This document shows, in pieces, positions 39,270 to 52,500 of a stretch of 64,000 nucleotides of DNA. Position numbers and translations under genes: made by a program. The notes beneath the pieces were generated by a model that was not told the origin of the DNA, ran no database searches, and saw nothing but the letters and a program-made list of their open reading frames with translations. Source of the DNA: Hippasteria phrygiana (lineage: Eukaryota > Echinodermata > Asteroidea > Valvatida > Goniasteridae); the NCBI GenBank assembly GCA_037893225.1, contig JAZGUH010000123.1:124001-188000 (forward strand), given 5' to 3'. Numbering within the stretch: position 1 is the first letter of the stretch; every line of letters starts with the position of its first letter.

Positions 39270-40606
39270 TCCGGCCGATGTGTACACGCAGGCCTATGTC
39301 TTTAGCACCAATCAAACTTCCGACTATCAATAATAAAATCTGCCATGATTGCGACCAAAAGAGGAACAACGCACTGGAATTTGGAAACTTGCCACGTGCA
39401 CCGCACAGTGGTGAAACAATGCAAAGTGCATGCGTGGTGTCCCTGTGTAGCATGACCTTGCGCTCGGGCCGGATGTAGTACGAGTAACTTGATGCGCAGC
39501 GGCCGCAGGCACCGTGCGACAATCTGTTTATGCCGGCGACTTTCGTGAGTGATACAACGGACGTGTCGGTCCAATTGGAGGCCGCACGCGTGGGATCGGG
39601 ACTCGTTCTGTTTTGCATTGTTCTGTTGCGTTTTATTATTGGGGGCGGGTGTAATTTTGTTAAGGAAGATCAAACTGCTTGATCTTAATTTAATTACAAG
39701 TATCTGGTGTATCTGCTTGAGATTTAACAAAATTAAAGCACATCTAATTTTCCTTTTGGGGGGGGGGGGGGGGGGGGTGTTTACAATTTGTATTTAATTA
39801 TTTAATTTTTTTTTGGGGGGGGGTGGTGAAATAATGAAACCATGAAGGAATTACAACCTGAGGGAACGCAAATAAGTCAACGGTCAATTGATGGACTCAA
39901 AGGAAAATATGCATTATACCTGGATTACATACGTTCCAAACTTCGAACTGAGTTGGAATCTCCACAAAATCTTGACCGTTTTACCACTCGCGAAACAGTC
40001 GCTGGCATAAATAGATTGTCGCACGGCACCTGTGGGCGCTGCGCATCAGAGCGACGTCATGCAAGGTCAAGGGGTCACGAATTGAACTCCAAGACGGCGA
40101 AAAGACATGTTCTGCGGGTGTCTCTGGGAATTAAATGGTAAATTTCACTTTTTATTTGGATGGTAAGTAAACATTGGTACCTCCATCTGATCATGGAACT
40201 CCACTTGTTCCGAAGGTGGCGTATGTAGTATTTTGGTGGTTGTTGTAAGGGTGAATTCTGATGTTTTTGTTGGGATTTTAGACGTATTTAATTAAATAAT
40301 AGAAAATCGACGTACACGGACTTCGACCCAACTATAGCCAGATCATGTCCAAATGTTAAAAAAGGCGATAAAGGCTCCAAGTTACTCGGACTACATGCGG
40401 CCCGAGCGCAAGGTCATGCTTCACGTAGAAACCACGCATGTGCTTAAATGCATTGTTTCACTGCGGTGCGGTGCATAAAATTATGTGGCAAGTTTCCAAA
40501 TTTCAGTGCATTGTTCCTCTTTTGGTCGCAATCATGGCAGATTTTATTATTGATAGTCCAAAGTTTGATTGGTGCTAAAGACGTCGGCCTGCGTGTACAC
40601 ATCGGC
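39270..40606. mobile_element. Large inverted duplication, about 275-bp arms
   Basis: The left arm 39270-39545 is mirrored by 39984-40055 plus 40386-40606. The right arm carries about 330 bp of extra DNA between its two parts (after GCGCATCA and before AGTTACTCG). Shared text includes GATGTGTACACGCAGGCC, GCCATGATTGCGACCAAAAG and GTCGCACGG. It could be a transposon with long inverted ends. No transposase is seen. Confidence 0.75.
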
Positions 40607-40701
40607 CAGAAAAATAATAAGGCATGCGTGATTTGGGTCATGCAAAGCGCCCTCATGTGTCGTTATATTGACAGCTCGGTTACTTCTACCACGGTCTCTG
40701 T

Positions 40702-41889
40702 TACTTCCAAAAATGTAAGGCTCTCCGTTAGCCTTACAAGGATATTCCTTTTTGGACCCCGTAACTCAATGGGATTTGCAATACGCTCTTGTTAGATCAG
40801 TTACAATGTTCTAGAATTCCACTTTCCCAAACGTTAATCTCCCCAGAAGGTTATCTAATCCCTCCTACAGATCTTTGAGACTTTTGCGGCACATTTGTGG
40901 AACATTGAAACTGACAATTTATTGAGAAATCAGAGTTTACTCACCAACCGACGTATTCAGCTGAGATGAACCTGGCGTTGCACAGCTGACTAATACAGTC
41001 CACCAGACTGCGCATGCGCGTGGAGTTTTCTAAGAGATTTGGGGCTCGACCATTTTTTGAAGGGGGGGGGGGCATCTTGTCTACATCGCGCTTTGGTGAT
41101 GTGTGGAATGTGATTAATTAATGGCGCGTTATTATACCTAGTGTGGTTCCTTGGCCTGACAATGTTTGTTATGCCCATACGTCTAAATTTCACGGCGGGT
41201 AGCCACGTCGCTATTTTTAGATGATGCAACAAATCAAATTATAACGACTTTTCCAAAATAGGCACAACCCCTAGCTGCATTGACTTTAAATAGTGAAATT
41301 TTGCATTTCGTCTGATGTTTTTTTTGGCCAATGCAAGCTTTTATTTTATGCAAATTAGAAAAAAACAGAATCTGGATCGATGGTCATTATTTAGTTCACG
41401 TTGTTCATTTGAAAACCGAAGGAATGTTCAAACACACACAACACTGTGTAAAGCGCGTCATGCACACATCACCGTTGCGCGATGTAGACAAGATGCCCCC
41501 CCCCCCCCCCCCCCTTCAAAAAATGGTCGAGCCCCAAATCTCTTCGAAAACTCCAGGCGCATGCGCAGTCTAGTGGACTGTATTAGTCAGCTGTGCGACA
41601 CCATGTTCATCTCAGCTGAATACGTCGGTTGGTGAGTAAAAACTCTGATTTCTCAATAAATTGTCCGTTTCAATGTTCCGCAAATGTGCCGCAAAAGTCT
41701 CAAAGATCTGTAGGAGGGATTAGATAACCTTCTGGGGAGATTAACGTTTAGGAAAGTGGAATTCTAGAACATTGTAACTGATTTAACAAGAGCGTATTGC
41801 AAATCCCATTGAGTTACGGGATCCAAAAAGGAATATCCTTGTAAGGCTAACGCCGTTAGTAACGGAGAGCCTTACATTTTTGGAAGTAG
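40702..41889. mobile_element. Large inverted duplication, about 405-427 bp arms
   Basis: Arm 40702-41106 and arm 41463-41889 are inverted copies that look well over 90% alike, with a spacer of about 355 bp. They share TACTTCCAAAAATGTAAGG, GATTAGATAACCTTCTGGGG, AATACGTCGGTTGGTGAGTA and GCATCTTGTCTACATCGCG. The right arm has an extra 10-bp GCCGTTAGTA-type insert, and its C run is longer than the G run of the left arm. Confidence 0.85.
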
Positions 41890-41899
41890 GTCTCGGTAA

Positions 41900-42066
41900 A
41901 GTCCAAGTTTAGACAGTGGTCGCGTTTGACCATTTTTTATTTTACCATCGTCTCGGTAAAACCTTTAAAAAAAAAAGTCCAGTGCGGACACGGCCTTAAA
42001 ATGGGAAAAGTACCCATCGTCTCGGTAAGTTTTACCAAAAGAAGTCCAGTGCGGACACAGGGCTCT
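41900..42066 (+). repeat. Short tandem repeat with CATCGTCTCGGTAA and GTCCAGTGCGGACAC
   Basis: Two clear units (41947-42000 and 42014-42060) and one partial unit share CATCGTCTCGGTAA and AGTCCAGTGCGGACAC. The latter contains a GTCC...GGAC palindrome. Confidence 0.7.
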
Positions 42067-43330
42067 ATAGGCTAGGCCTAGTAGGTCCGAATTTCTACAT
42101 TATAATCTAGCTAAAACCATTTCAAATTTACCTGCATGCTGTATGAATGTTCTTGTTTTAAGTAAGGTAAGGCAAGCAAGCTACGAAGATTTTATGCCAA
42201 GAAAGGGCCAAACTTTGGAGTCCAAATGCGAGCCCACGTTCGTCGTCGATGCACAGTTTGGTAATACACTCAACGTACGTAAAACACGTGAACTGTAAAC
42301 CACGCCGGCGCGCGCGTATTCAAATTAGTTTGTTTGTGAAGCAATGACAGAATGCGCAGGTGCATATCCAGGGGGTTACACAGTGAAAAAAAGGAAGGGG
42401 AGGTTAGGGTGTCACATAGAGTTGGATTATAACTCTATGGGGTGTCATAATCTGTTTAATTGATTACAGACATTGCTTTTTTAATTTAATATTTGTGGTG
42501 CCGTGATGTTGTTTTTTATTGGGGTTTTGTAGTTTTGGGTTAAGTGGAAAATTCCCGAATTATGGCTAGAGTTTTGCCAGATTGTTCTCGGTTTTACACA
42601 ATCCATTTAAAATGACTCTCCATTAATTATTTGGCGAAAATGATTACGTTCGATTAATGGGTAGGTCCAAATGAGAAATATGTAGGCTAAGGGCAGTTTT
42701 AAAGGTAATGAAATATTTAGAGATCAATCGTCCCAACTGGAGTGCTATCCAAGCATACAGTGTTTTTTAAATGCAGTGTTTTGAAAAATATTATTAGGGA
42801 AAAAAAAAAGGTTTATTGAATTTCGATCCTAGATATAGCGCACTATACAGAAGTTTCCATTCCATTCTCTATCTCTGCTGCAATTTTGAGAACAACGTAA
42901 CTTTACCGTGTTTGTCGATTTTGGCCCCAAACTACATTTTATTTAGGGCAGTGAGCTCGAGCTAGGAGGCCACGTGGTAAGCAGAACCATATAACTCTCG
43001 TCGCCCAACCGAACTTGCTCACTGGACATAAAAGGGGAGTTCGTTTTATGACGTCAGATTTGTTTGCTGCCCGGCCGCAGCGACGATTTTTAGACAAATG
43101 GCACCAGAGAGCTAAACGGGACTTGATAAAAAAACAGCTCTCAAACCTTATGTCGTGCCAGAAATATTTGCCTGTTTATTTTATTTATACCTTAATCTTG
43201 ACAAAACCAACAAAAAGACAGATTTGTCTCAACAATAAAATTATCTTTAATGATCAAATCATGGTTGAAATGTTTGTCTCAACCATTATTAGTAATTTTA
43301 AGATGAATGATTTTTGTAGCCCAATTGGGC
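42067..43330. other. Unclassified DNA
   Basis: No supported gene. A + frame at 43015-43410 (with RRFLDKWHQRAKRDLIKKQL) is not recognised and overlaps a repeat at its end. CAGGTGCATATCCAGGGGG at 42358 resembles a hAT end. Confidence 0.4.
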
Positions 43331-43339
43331 GCAGCCAGG

Positions 43340-43500
43340 CAACGGCCATCGCCGCGGTTTGGAAAAGACCAACTGGCCGGTTGTCATTCCTTCACATACT
43401 CAATCTATAGTCTGCCTATTGTTTGTGTTATGCTTGGCTGCACAAGCCCGTATTGGACAAACACCCCTTTAATAACAGCAAGACATTCTGGGTAAAAAAA
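43340..43500 (+). repeat. Dispersed repeat of the GCTTGGCTGCACAAGCC family
   Basis: It shares GGCCGGTTGTC, CACATACTCAATC, GTCTGCCTATTGTTTG and GCTTGGCTGCACAAGCCCG with 56345-56510 in the same order. Confidence 0.75.
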
Positions 43501-43799
43501 AAGTCTGTAATTCAAAAGTAACTCTTGCATCTTAGGTTTTGCGATGTCGACTTGACTGCATAATTTGATCTCTCCCCGGTTGCCGCTGGCAGCGCACCGA
43601 GTTGTGAATTGGGGGGGGGGGGGGGGGGGGGGGTTATTCCTTTGTCTTTGAATTCGCCCAATACAAGGTTGCCAGCCCTACGACTTTCTCTCTCCGAAAA
43701 ATCCAGCGCGATTTTTAAAATGGCGGAAATTGTAAATCTGATTGTTCGTGCAATTTAATTATGACAAACTACAACTGCCAGATTAGACTGAGTATCAGA

Positions 43800-44165
43800 C
43801 GTTGCATGCATTGCATCAACGTCTGATACATATACGCGCGACAGCCAATCGGAGTGGACTTTGCAAACTTGTGACGTCATTTCGACGAAAGTCTGACGTC
43901 AGTTGCCTCGGCAATGGTTCCAAACACATGCAGTTTAGAATGTATTCTGGTTCCAAATGTTGCATTGATGACATCATCACTTCGGTACTCTATTCTATAG
44001 AGTACCGAAGTCTGGCGTCAGTTGGCATGACAACTGGTTCCAAACAAATGTAAATTTCGACTGTTCCTTTGTTAACAGCCAGTGCAAACATATAACAAAA
44101 GTAATTTGATTCCAAACATTGCACTGACGTCATCACTTCGGTGCTCTTCAGACTACTGCCAGATT
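43800..44165. repeat. Imperfect repeats of ACGTCA-GGTTCCAAAC with a hairpin
   Basis: Three related stretches carry GACGTCA/GGCGTCA, TGGTTCCAAA and TCACTTCGGT. At 43979-44011 two 14-bp perfect arms (ACTTCGGTACTCTA) flank a 5-nt loop. Confidence 0.7.
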
Positions 44166-45290
44166 TGTGTCCCCCACTGAGCTAGTTCCCAGTCCTTCGT
44201 TCCCAGTCCATTATCGTCCTGACAGGGGATCGGTAGTTAAAATGTTCATACACCCACAGGCGGCGGAACATGGGTGGGAGGGGGCCACCCCCCCCCCCAA
44301 CCTTTTCCACTTCAGGTAAACCCCCACCCCCACCCCCCCCCCCCCACTCTTTTGACAGTTCCGCACAAGAAAAACAAAAAAGGGCAGCAGCCGGCCAGCA
44401 CCGGTGCTGCTTTCCGCAGCACCTACATATGCCAGACAAATTATATAAACACACGTGTGCATTCATGAAAATGTCTCCAATATTCAAGGTCACAAAAGAA
44501 TGAAAACAGCATGCAATGAGAAATATATTACAGCGCCTGTGCGTAGGAGGGTCCAAAGTGCTATATCTATAATCGCCCCATTATTTGGGGGGGGGGGGGG
44601 GGGGGAGCAGGGGCCAATATTTAACCTATTCATATTTTTTTCCAGAAAGAAAGCCACACATTATATGTGGTGTTTTTGTTTTTTTTTGTTTTTTGAGGGG
44701 GGGGGGGGGACCTTTACATTTGTGGACTGAGTATGGGAGACTTTTGAGATGCTCCGGTGGCAGCAGACATATTCTGAGCATGCGTGTGACTGTTTAGAAC
44801 AACGGAAAAGGACCATTTTCTCTGCTGTCACAATGCGTCTTAAAAATCTGCCATTGGCAACAAGTAGTTTAAATTATTACATGTGGGGTACAAGTGGGGT
44901 AAACATTTAGTGGCTCAATAACTCTCTCCCCCCCCCCCCCCCCCCCCCCTCCTCACCCAAACAATACTCTTAGCTAACCAGCAGCCATAAACTAGGATCC
45001 AATTTGCAGGGGGGGGGGCTTCGTTACAGATCCAGAAAAAACAAACTAAAATAAACTTGGTACATGGCTTCTTGTTCAACATGTTCATCATGTTGTTTGT
45101 GGTATATTTACACTTTTCTGGTTTTCAACACTGCTGATTACAACACAACTCATCCATTTTTGTGCCAAAAGGTTCAAGGCAGACTCGCTAAAAGAAAAAC
45201 AAGTGTACGTGGGCAATTATACGGACATATTTGTAAATGAATGATTATAAGTTGACCATAGGAAGATCTGACATCTACAACTTCACATTG
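44166..45290. other. Region dense in poly(C)/poly(G) runs
   Basis: It contains C runs near 44289 and 44334, G runs near 44588 and 44697, a C run near 44929 and a G run near 45010. No gene is supported. Glycine- and proline-rich frames here come from the runs. Confidence 0.6.
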
Positions 45291-48200
45291 TGATTTTGCA
45301 AATGCATACAAATCGAATGTGTGAAATGCCACAAACACACACACTCACACAAAAGTTGCAATCCCGCCCAAGTCTATTTTTGGGCCGTGTACCCAAACAA
45401 TGGGTACTTTGCTTTGAGAGCAGATTTAAAAATAATGCACAGAATTTCTATACTACAAACTACACTGAAAATGGGGAATGCTACTGCTGTACAACGTACA
45501 ATATAATGACATATCATTCAAATTGTTGTCTTTCAAATAATCACTTTGGATTATATTTACATACTTTTGAAAGAAAAACTAGTGTACTGAACAAAAGGGT
45601 AAACATCTTTTGTATAAAGGTACCTTATTTTTAACTACACTTACTGATCTAGGTAAACAATACTGAGACTACACTTATTCCAATATGTTTCAATGGTTAC
45701 CACCATAAACTGTGAAATTAAATAATGGTCTTTTTTTTCTGCACTCTTTGCTTACAACTTGAGTACAAAAACTTGAAGATCACGATACATTTTTTTTCTA
45801 TCACACAATTTCCCATCACAATATACTCTCCACACATAACCTTTTTTTTTCATGGTACATATTTATATATCATCAACCAGGAAGATAGTCTTTCCTCTAT
45901 TATACAATCCATTTATTTGGTTTTTAATTATTTTCAATAATAAAAATTCCTGATTTTTGTTGGTCTACTACTGTACTACACAAACTAGTGGTATTTTCTA
46001 TAAAAACAATTTCCTAATGTTTATTTGTATACAGACAGCAAAGTAAGAGTTACAGAAAGAGAAAAACAAGTAACAAAGAAGATTAAACAACACTTCTGCA
46101 TTTAGACATATATTGGTTTTTTTTTTTCAACATAAAGGGTGTCCCTCAAAAAACGTAATCCATAAAGAAAGGGAAAATATAACAAAGCTATGTACATAAT
46201 GACTTATTATACTTTTATCATAAACTACAGCTTTCCATTGATATTTTGGATGCATCACTGACTTCCATTGTCATAAAAATGGTGTACAAATTTTCTTGGG
46301 ACAGCTTGTAAAATAAACTACCAATTGTAGGCGTGGCCTCAGTATCATAATAGTTAGGTCATTCGGTGTTTCCAAAAGTACAATGTCCCTTGATCCGACT
46401 CGATAGTCTTTTGTCTCGATGTGCTCATAACATTTTACACCAAACTGTCCCAAGTAAGTTTTTTTATACCATTTTCCAGAAAATGGAAGTCAGTGATGCA
46501 TGACCACAGAAATGCATCCAAGATATCAAAGGAAAGCTTATTACCCCTAGTTTATGATAAAATCATAACAATGGTAATTATGTACATAGTTTGGTCATAT
46601 TTTCCCTCCGTGAGTTAACTTTTTTGAGGGAAACCCTGTATTAAAAAAAACAAATGTATATGGCCAGTGACACCAGCAATTTTTTATTTGTTGAGCTCTA
46701 CGTTCGTTATTTTTCTGGCCTTTAATTTTAATATTAGCATCAAGAACAGGTGTGATATTATAATTACATCCATAGATTTAGGGTTAAATATATATTGTTT
46801 TCATAATGAACAACGTAAAACTCCTGGTAATAGGGGAAACCCTGTTCTGGCAAAAAAAAAAAAAATAGTTATATCAGCGGGTTAACACTCTTTGCCTTCT
46901 CAAACCCGTGGTTAACACTTGGTTAAGTCCAAGTAAATGTCCCCTTGCAGTCCCATACATAACACACCATGTTCTCTTTAATTATGTAATCATGCCAAGG
47001 ACGATAACATATAAATTCTCATAGGTATTCTCCTTGCAAATGACCAACATAAGAATTACAAACACTGAAATTGTAATGTTTCAAGAGGGGTAATGAATTG
47101 TCCCATACATAACATTAACATGTGTGAATTAGAGACACGGTGACCTCTCTGGATTCTCGTTAACTTTGGAAGTTTGCAGACAATTTTTTCTTTTCAGCGT
47201 AGGTATGCCAAAAACAAACTAAACTGAGTAAATACTGCAAGAAACATAACAATTTCATACATTTTAATGCATACAACAATCCGTGCGAAAACAAAGAAAA
47301 CTAATTAAGCATTGCACATCATAAAAATATAGCAAAAGTTATTACAGAAGAATTCAGCAAAAAATGCACATTTTGTTTGTTTGTTTGTTTGTTTGTTTGT
47401 ATTTTCTACAATTTTTAATGATCTGCCTTCATTTTTTAACATCAGCCAAATGAACCCCAGTCAGCTTTAAAACCGGACTGTAACAAAAATTGTGACCCAT
47501 AATCATAAGAAAAGCTATTCAATGTTATTTTTTTTTGTATTTTTTTTTTACAAAAAAGCTCGATGGATCAACTTATTCAAAATCTAGCCTACTCTGAAAC
47601 CCAATAAATTAATACCAAAATGAAGATAGAATGGAAAAAAATAATAAAACACAAGTAGCTTAACGAAACAATTGAAATCTTAATTGTGCTGCAGACAACT
47701 TTGCATTGGTAACGTTCACCATTTTATATGCACTTAGATTAGTTTACTTTTAAAATCTGGGGTGGTATTCATAATGAGGTTCAACATGGACTTACACAAC
47801 TAGAATAAGGAACAGGGATTAAGGCCCAAATTTGACACTTTTCCACCAGACTAACACCTCGAAATGAAAATTTTAGATGAATCACAGCTTTACTCAGCAT
47901 ACAGATGTGTAGAATGCTTCCAATCATATTTGGAACTAACTCTTTAATAGATTTAGTTTTTTATAACACTTTTTCCTTCTTTTACTATTTTTGTGTTTTT
48001 TTCCATGAGATTTTTTTATAGAATTATTTGTTTTCAATTGCTGGCACTTGATATAGGAATATCACAACGGACTGAAATGGCATTTGCTATTTTTCATGTC
48101 CGAAATGCTGTGGAATTTATTGGAATTACAGAGCGTAGGAGGAGTGTGTTCAACTATCCGTTCTAAACTATCCGTATCTAAACTCTAAGTGTGGGTACAT

Positions 48201-48719
48201 TACATCAATAAAGGGAGGTCTACATGAGACTTTTGGGGTGCGTACATTTCAGCTTTTTTCTCGATAGCAGCCAAACGTCACTTCATCCCTGCAAATTTCT
48301 AATAAGGCTTTAGATGTGTACACCTGATATAAAGCTGAATAATGATAATGTCGATTATAAATTGATATATGCCTTTACAACAGGAGCAAAGCACTACGCA
48401 ACTGACCAATCACTGTAACCGCGCTCCTTACACAACCCTATGGAATATTGTGCAGTCATTTTTATTTTTATATTAGCTTTTGCACGTTCCCCACCAAATT
48501 TCACAAGCAGATTTCATTCGATTCTACCACGACAGGTCAATTATTGCTACCTGCGGTTTGACAGACTAATAACCACTAACCCTCCCTCTCTCAGGGCCAA
48601 AATGGAGCCAACTACCCTATATATCAAAACCTATCAAGTGACAGGTTGAAACACACACAAGTTGTGAGAGTTGTTGGGTAGATTTTTTGATAGGCTGTGA
48701 TAGTTATAACTATAGGAGG
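45291..48719. other. A+T-rich intergenic DNA
   Basis: No gene is seen. It contains the mariner-like MITE at 46135-46638, a (GTTT)n microsatellite at about 47373-47400 and several poly(T) runs. Confidence 0.6.
46135..46638. mobile_element. mariner/Tc-like foldback MITE, TA duplication
   Basis: The left end is AAGGGTGTCCCTCAAAAAAC and the inverted right end CAGGGTTTCCCTCAAAAAAG, flanked by TA. Inner inverted copies GCTTTCCATTGATATTTTGG and GATATCAAAGGAAAGC bring the arms to roughly 130 bp each. Confidence 0.75.
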
Positions 48720-49470
48720 GTTAATAGCAATTACGCATGGGCAGGCAGCTTTATTTTTTTGCATTTTTTCTTTTTACAATTGAGATCTTGCCCATAATTA
48801 TGTAAACCTCACCAAAACTGCCGTGACAGATGAGCCATTCGTGCCTGGGTTGTGAGGAGCAATCGCGTCAAAGTGTCTTGCTCAAGGACATAAGACCAGC
48901 CCAGTTCTTGACCCGTCTTCCATGGACTGTGCCACAGAACGAAGTTTTTTTTTAATCGTGGACCACAGAGCCTCGGTTATATGCACGGAACTATACAAAG
49001 TATGCCGAATCTGACAAGCTAGAGCAAGTTCAATCAACGCATACTGGTTCACCAGTGGTTAATGCGTAATGTACTTTGCGTCCGCACAGTCGTGTTTCCA
49101 GTTGACCTATGGTCAAATGTCATCAGAAAAAAGTCAAGGCCCTGGCTTCGTGCTGTGCACTGTGATACTCGCGGCTACTGATAATCAGCGATGTGACCAA
49201 CCTCGGGTGGTTGGTTCCAAATAGTCGATTAGACTAGTCCAACTATCATCAACTATCCAAAGTTCGGAGTAAGTTAGTCCAAACTATCGTTGATTAAAGT
49301 CTTTGTGTGAACTTGCTCCTGTACGGACTAACCGACTTCTCCGAACCAAACCAGACGATGATCAGCTTGTCGGGGCTGAGTAGCCCGCAGGTTCCCTTGT
49401 TCCTTGGCCCCAGAAAGCCAACAAGACTCCCTCCTTAAACCTCGCCTGTGGCTGCCTATTGCACGGAAGT
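48720..49470 (-). other. Probable MYCBP2 3' UTR
   Basis: This is non-coding sequence immediately after the MYCBP2 stop on the - strand. A candidate AATAAA on the - strand lies at 48750-48755, which would give a UTR of about 0.7 kb, similar to my recollection of the human length. The segment 48800-48930 resembles a dispersed repeat. The true cleavage site is not visible from sequence alone. Confidence 0.35.
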
Positions 49471-49586
49471 TCAGAAGGTGTGAGCATTCCGGCAGACCCC
49501 ACAACCCAGTGCAAACTCCTCACCAGTCACTGGATGCTCGACGTGAAGCGGGCACTCGTCACCTTCAAGCTGCTTGGCCCGGGGAC
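49471..49586 (-). CDS. MYCBP2: MYCBP2 exon 12 of window: last coding exon with stop
   Basis: 116 bp from acceptor CTCTCCAG to TGA at 49471-49473. It completes the Gly codon and encodes [33 protein letters not shown] and stop. The C-terminus CRNAHTF is identical to vertebrates. The exon is about 2 kb from the previous one; the intron holds a pogo-like MITE and a SINE. Confidence 0.96.
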
Positions 49587-52500
49587 CTGGAGAGATTCAA
49601 AGAGTCGTGCAGTCAATCCAACAATTTATGGGTAACAGGATGCAATCAATTCAACAAGGTTATTAGGGTAACTGGAATCCAATCCAAGGTATTTGGAGAT
49701 GAAAATTCTCAAGAAACCATTACATGTTCAGTGCAACTCTTTCAAACCTATCCGCTTCGTAAGTAGCGTTATCTAGCTCTATGGACAGCACATAAAGCAA
49801 CACACTTCTTTTGTTTGCGAAGAGAAGTCATTACAGCATAATAAAATCTGTTTTTGACGACTTAAACCGGCCTAATGGTCAGATTTATAAGTACCACTGA
49901 TTCAGAGCAAGAATATTCCTTTTAATCCAATACTGTATTTTCAGACTTTTATGGAAAATAAGGCTCAATTCACCAACTCATTGCAAGAGTATTCGTTTAT
50001 TAAATTCTAAAACTTTTTTTGGAAATAATGCCAAATTCATCAACTAAATTTCCCAAATGGATTTTGTTTGTCTCTTTGTTCCCGATGCAGTAGAGCTTTG
50101 CTATACTGAACATCTGGCTGTAAAAAACATCCGCGTTGGCTCTCAAATTGTTCTGCTCACGACATTCCATTACTCACTATACTGAACGACTACTACATCA
50201 AACGATTCTAGTGGTACCCATGATGTTCATTACAGTGGAACACCGCCATAACGAACATCGCGAGATCCACAGATTTTGTTCGGTATAGCGATCGTTCGGT
50301 CTAGCGATTTTCAGCCGCCAGTCCACCAACATGCCGTCCATTCTTTTAAATAGCGCCCTCTTGCATCATATTTGAAGTGCGCCCTCTTTTGATTGTAATT
50401 GAACATATGCCGGCCATTACATGCTCATACTTTCTTTTTCTAAGCCTTGCCAAATTCTAAAGGAACAGTTCGCTTTTCCCTTCTATTTCTTGAGGAAATA
50501 AAAGCAGCCTGTCACTCTTCAACAGCCCAAATACCCGATACATTTTTTAATCTGTTGCCTTTTTTCCCAACAGCAATGCTTGGTAAGTTTTGTACACAAA
50601 ATTTGGGGGATGGTGTTCGGTATAGCTAAATGTTCGGTATAGCGGTGTTCAATATAGCGGCGTTCCACTGTATATCAAGTTCTACTGTACACTGTCAACC
50701 TTGCTTAACAGAGTAGAGGGACAACATGGGTTTTGTTATCATTGAGATTATTTGTACCCCAAGTAAATCAAGTCTGACATCATAGTGCTAAGGGGGCTTG
50801 TTGATCATTTTTGTTTAAACATTATTTCTTAATTATCCTGGGTCGCCTGATCAGCGCATTAGCACTGTTCTCCTAATTGTCCAAGCTTTTTGATTTGAAA
50901 GAAAACGGCAAAGGAAATTTCAGTCGTAGTGAAGGGAAGAAAAGGCCAGAGAACAATTATTCCTTGGGGAAACCCACACAATCAGGGACAGAAAACCCAA
51001 TCCACATAGTGCACCTGGTGGGAATCGAACCAGGGTCACCAGAGGTGGAAGGCGAGGAAAGAACCACTATGTTAGCGTGACTCTTGCAGGCTTTCAAGCA
51101 GACCCAGGTGAAAAAGCAGAATAGTAGGATCAAAACTTTAAAAAATATAATGACAAAAGTAGGACTTGAAGATAAAATCAGGATAAAAATAGGATTTTTG
51201 GAGCTTCAGGAGTAGTTTCCGTTGATACTCACCCATGTCCACAGCATCACAAGCCTTATTTGGCATGTTCTGTACTCACAACACTTGTGCTCCGTCCTTC
51301 ACCTGTTAGAAGTGAAATTGCAGTACTCCTGCACCCAAACCTTTTGTGTAATTTTCATATGACAGTGTTTAACACTGTTATGAAAAATATTCAATGAGAT
51401 TTTTGGAGTTATGGGACAAACGTTAGGAATAAAAAGGAATTACAAGAAAAAAGTAGGAAAAGTAGAAGCAAGGTAAAAAAGAATTGGAAAAAGTAGGAAA
51501 AGTAGGAATACTTAAAAGTATGTATGCTCTTGTATCCTCCAACCCAACACATGATCCCATCCCCCACGGAAATCTACCCCAGCCTTCCCTTTACCCTCTT
51601 TCCAACCCATTGTCAGCCCCGCATGACCCCAGGTCCAACTGTGACTAACCTGCCGGGCAGTGTGGTAGATCTGGCTTGGGAATGCTGGTGATCCTTTGGA
51701 AGTCGTCGTGGCAAGCATTGCAGAAGTGTGTCCGGCCGAAGCAGAAGAAGACGGCCACAGAACAGCAGTAGCGGCACTTGTATTCTAGAAAATCTGTCCC
51801 GTGTTTTGGGCACATCTAAAAAAATAACGGAAAGATGCACAACTTGTATTCAAATTCTTTCGAAGTTTATCACAAGGTTACATCAATGCCAGTCTTTTAC
51901 AAACTGGTTGAAGAAAAATGCGGCCAACAAACAGGAACATACAGATGAGCTGACAGGATAATCTATACCCCAATATCTTGCTTAACACAGTTTGGTTTCA
52001 ATATCTACAAGATCTCAAGGAGTTCCAAGTTCCAATTACTTAAAAGCTGCTTAGTCCGTGCAGGGGGTGTTACCCCCTGAATTTTCAAATCAAATTGCCT
52101 ATTTGTTAGAATTAGATACAGTGGTTTGCAAAATTATTCGAACACTTGACATATCTGAAGAAATTGATATTTGAAGCCTTACAATGCCTGGTTTACATTT
52201 TTTACCTGTATTAAATACAAAAGGTAATTGTTGTGAGCATACATGTAGCTCACATTAGTATCTGCCAGTCCTACCATCTTTTTAATCAAACTTTACTCTA
52301 ATATTTGGTGTGTCCACCCTTGGCAGCAATCCCTGCGGCATATCTTTCGGGCATAGTGTCTATATATTTCCTGAGAGTTTCTAATAAAACTAATGCTGTT
52401 CCAAGTCTTCTGAAGTTCATTCCAGAGGGTTTCACTTGAATGTATTGGTATATTGATTGCCATTTCATCACAAACAACTAAAGTACCTAAAATATGCCAA

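Noticed and set aside
44182..44556. 124-codon - frame with glycine runs
   Set aside because: The glycine and proline runs are translations of poly(G)/poly(C) tracts.
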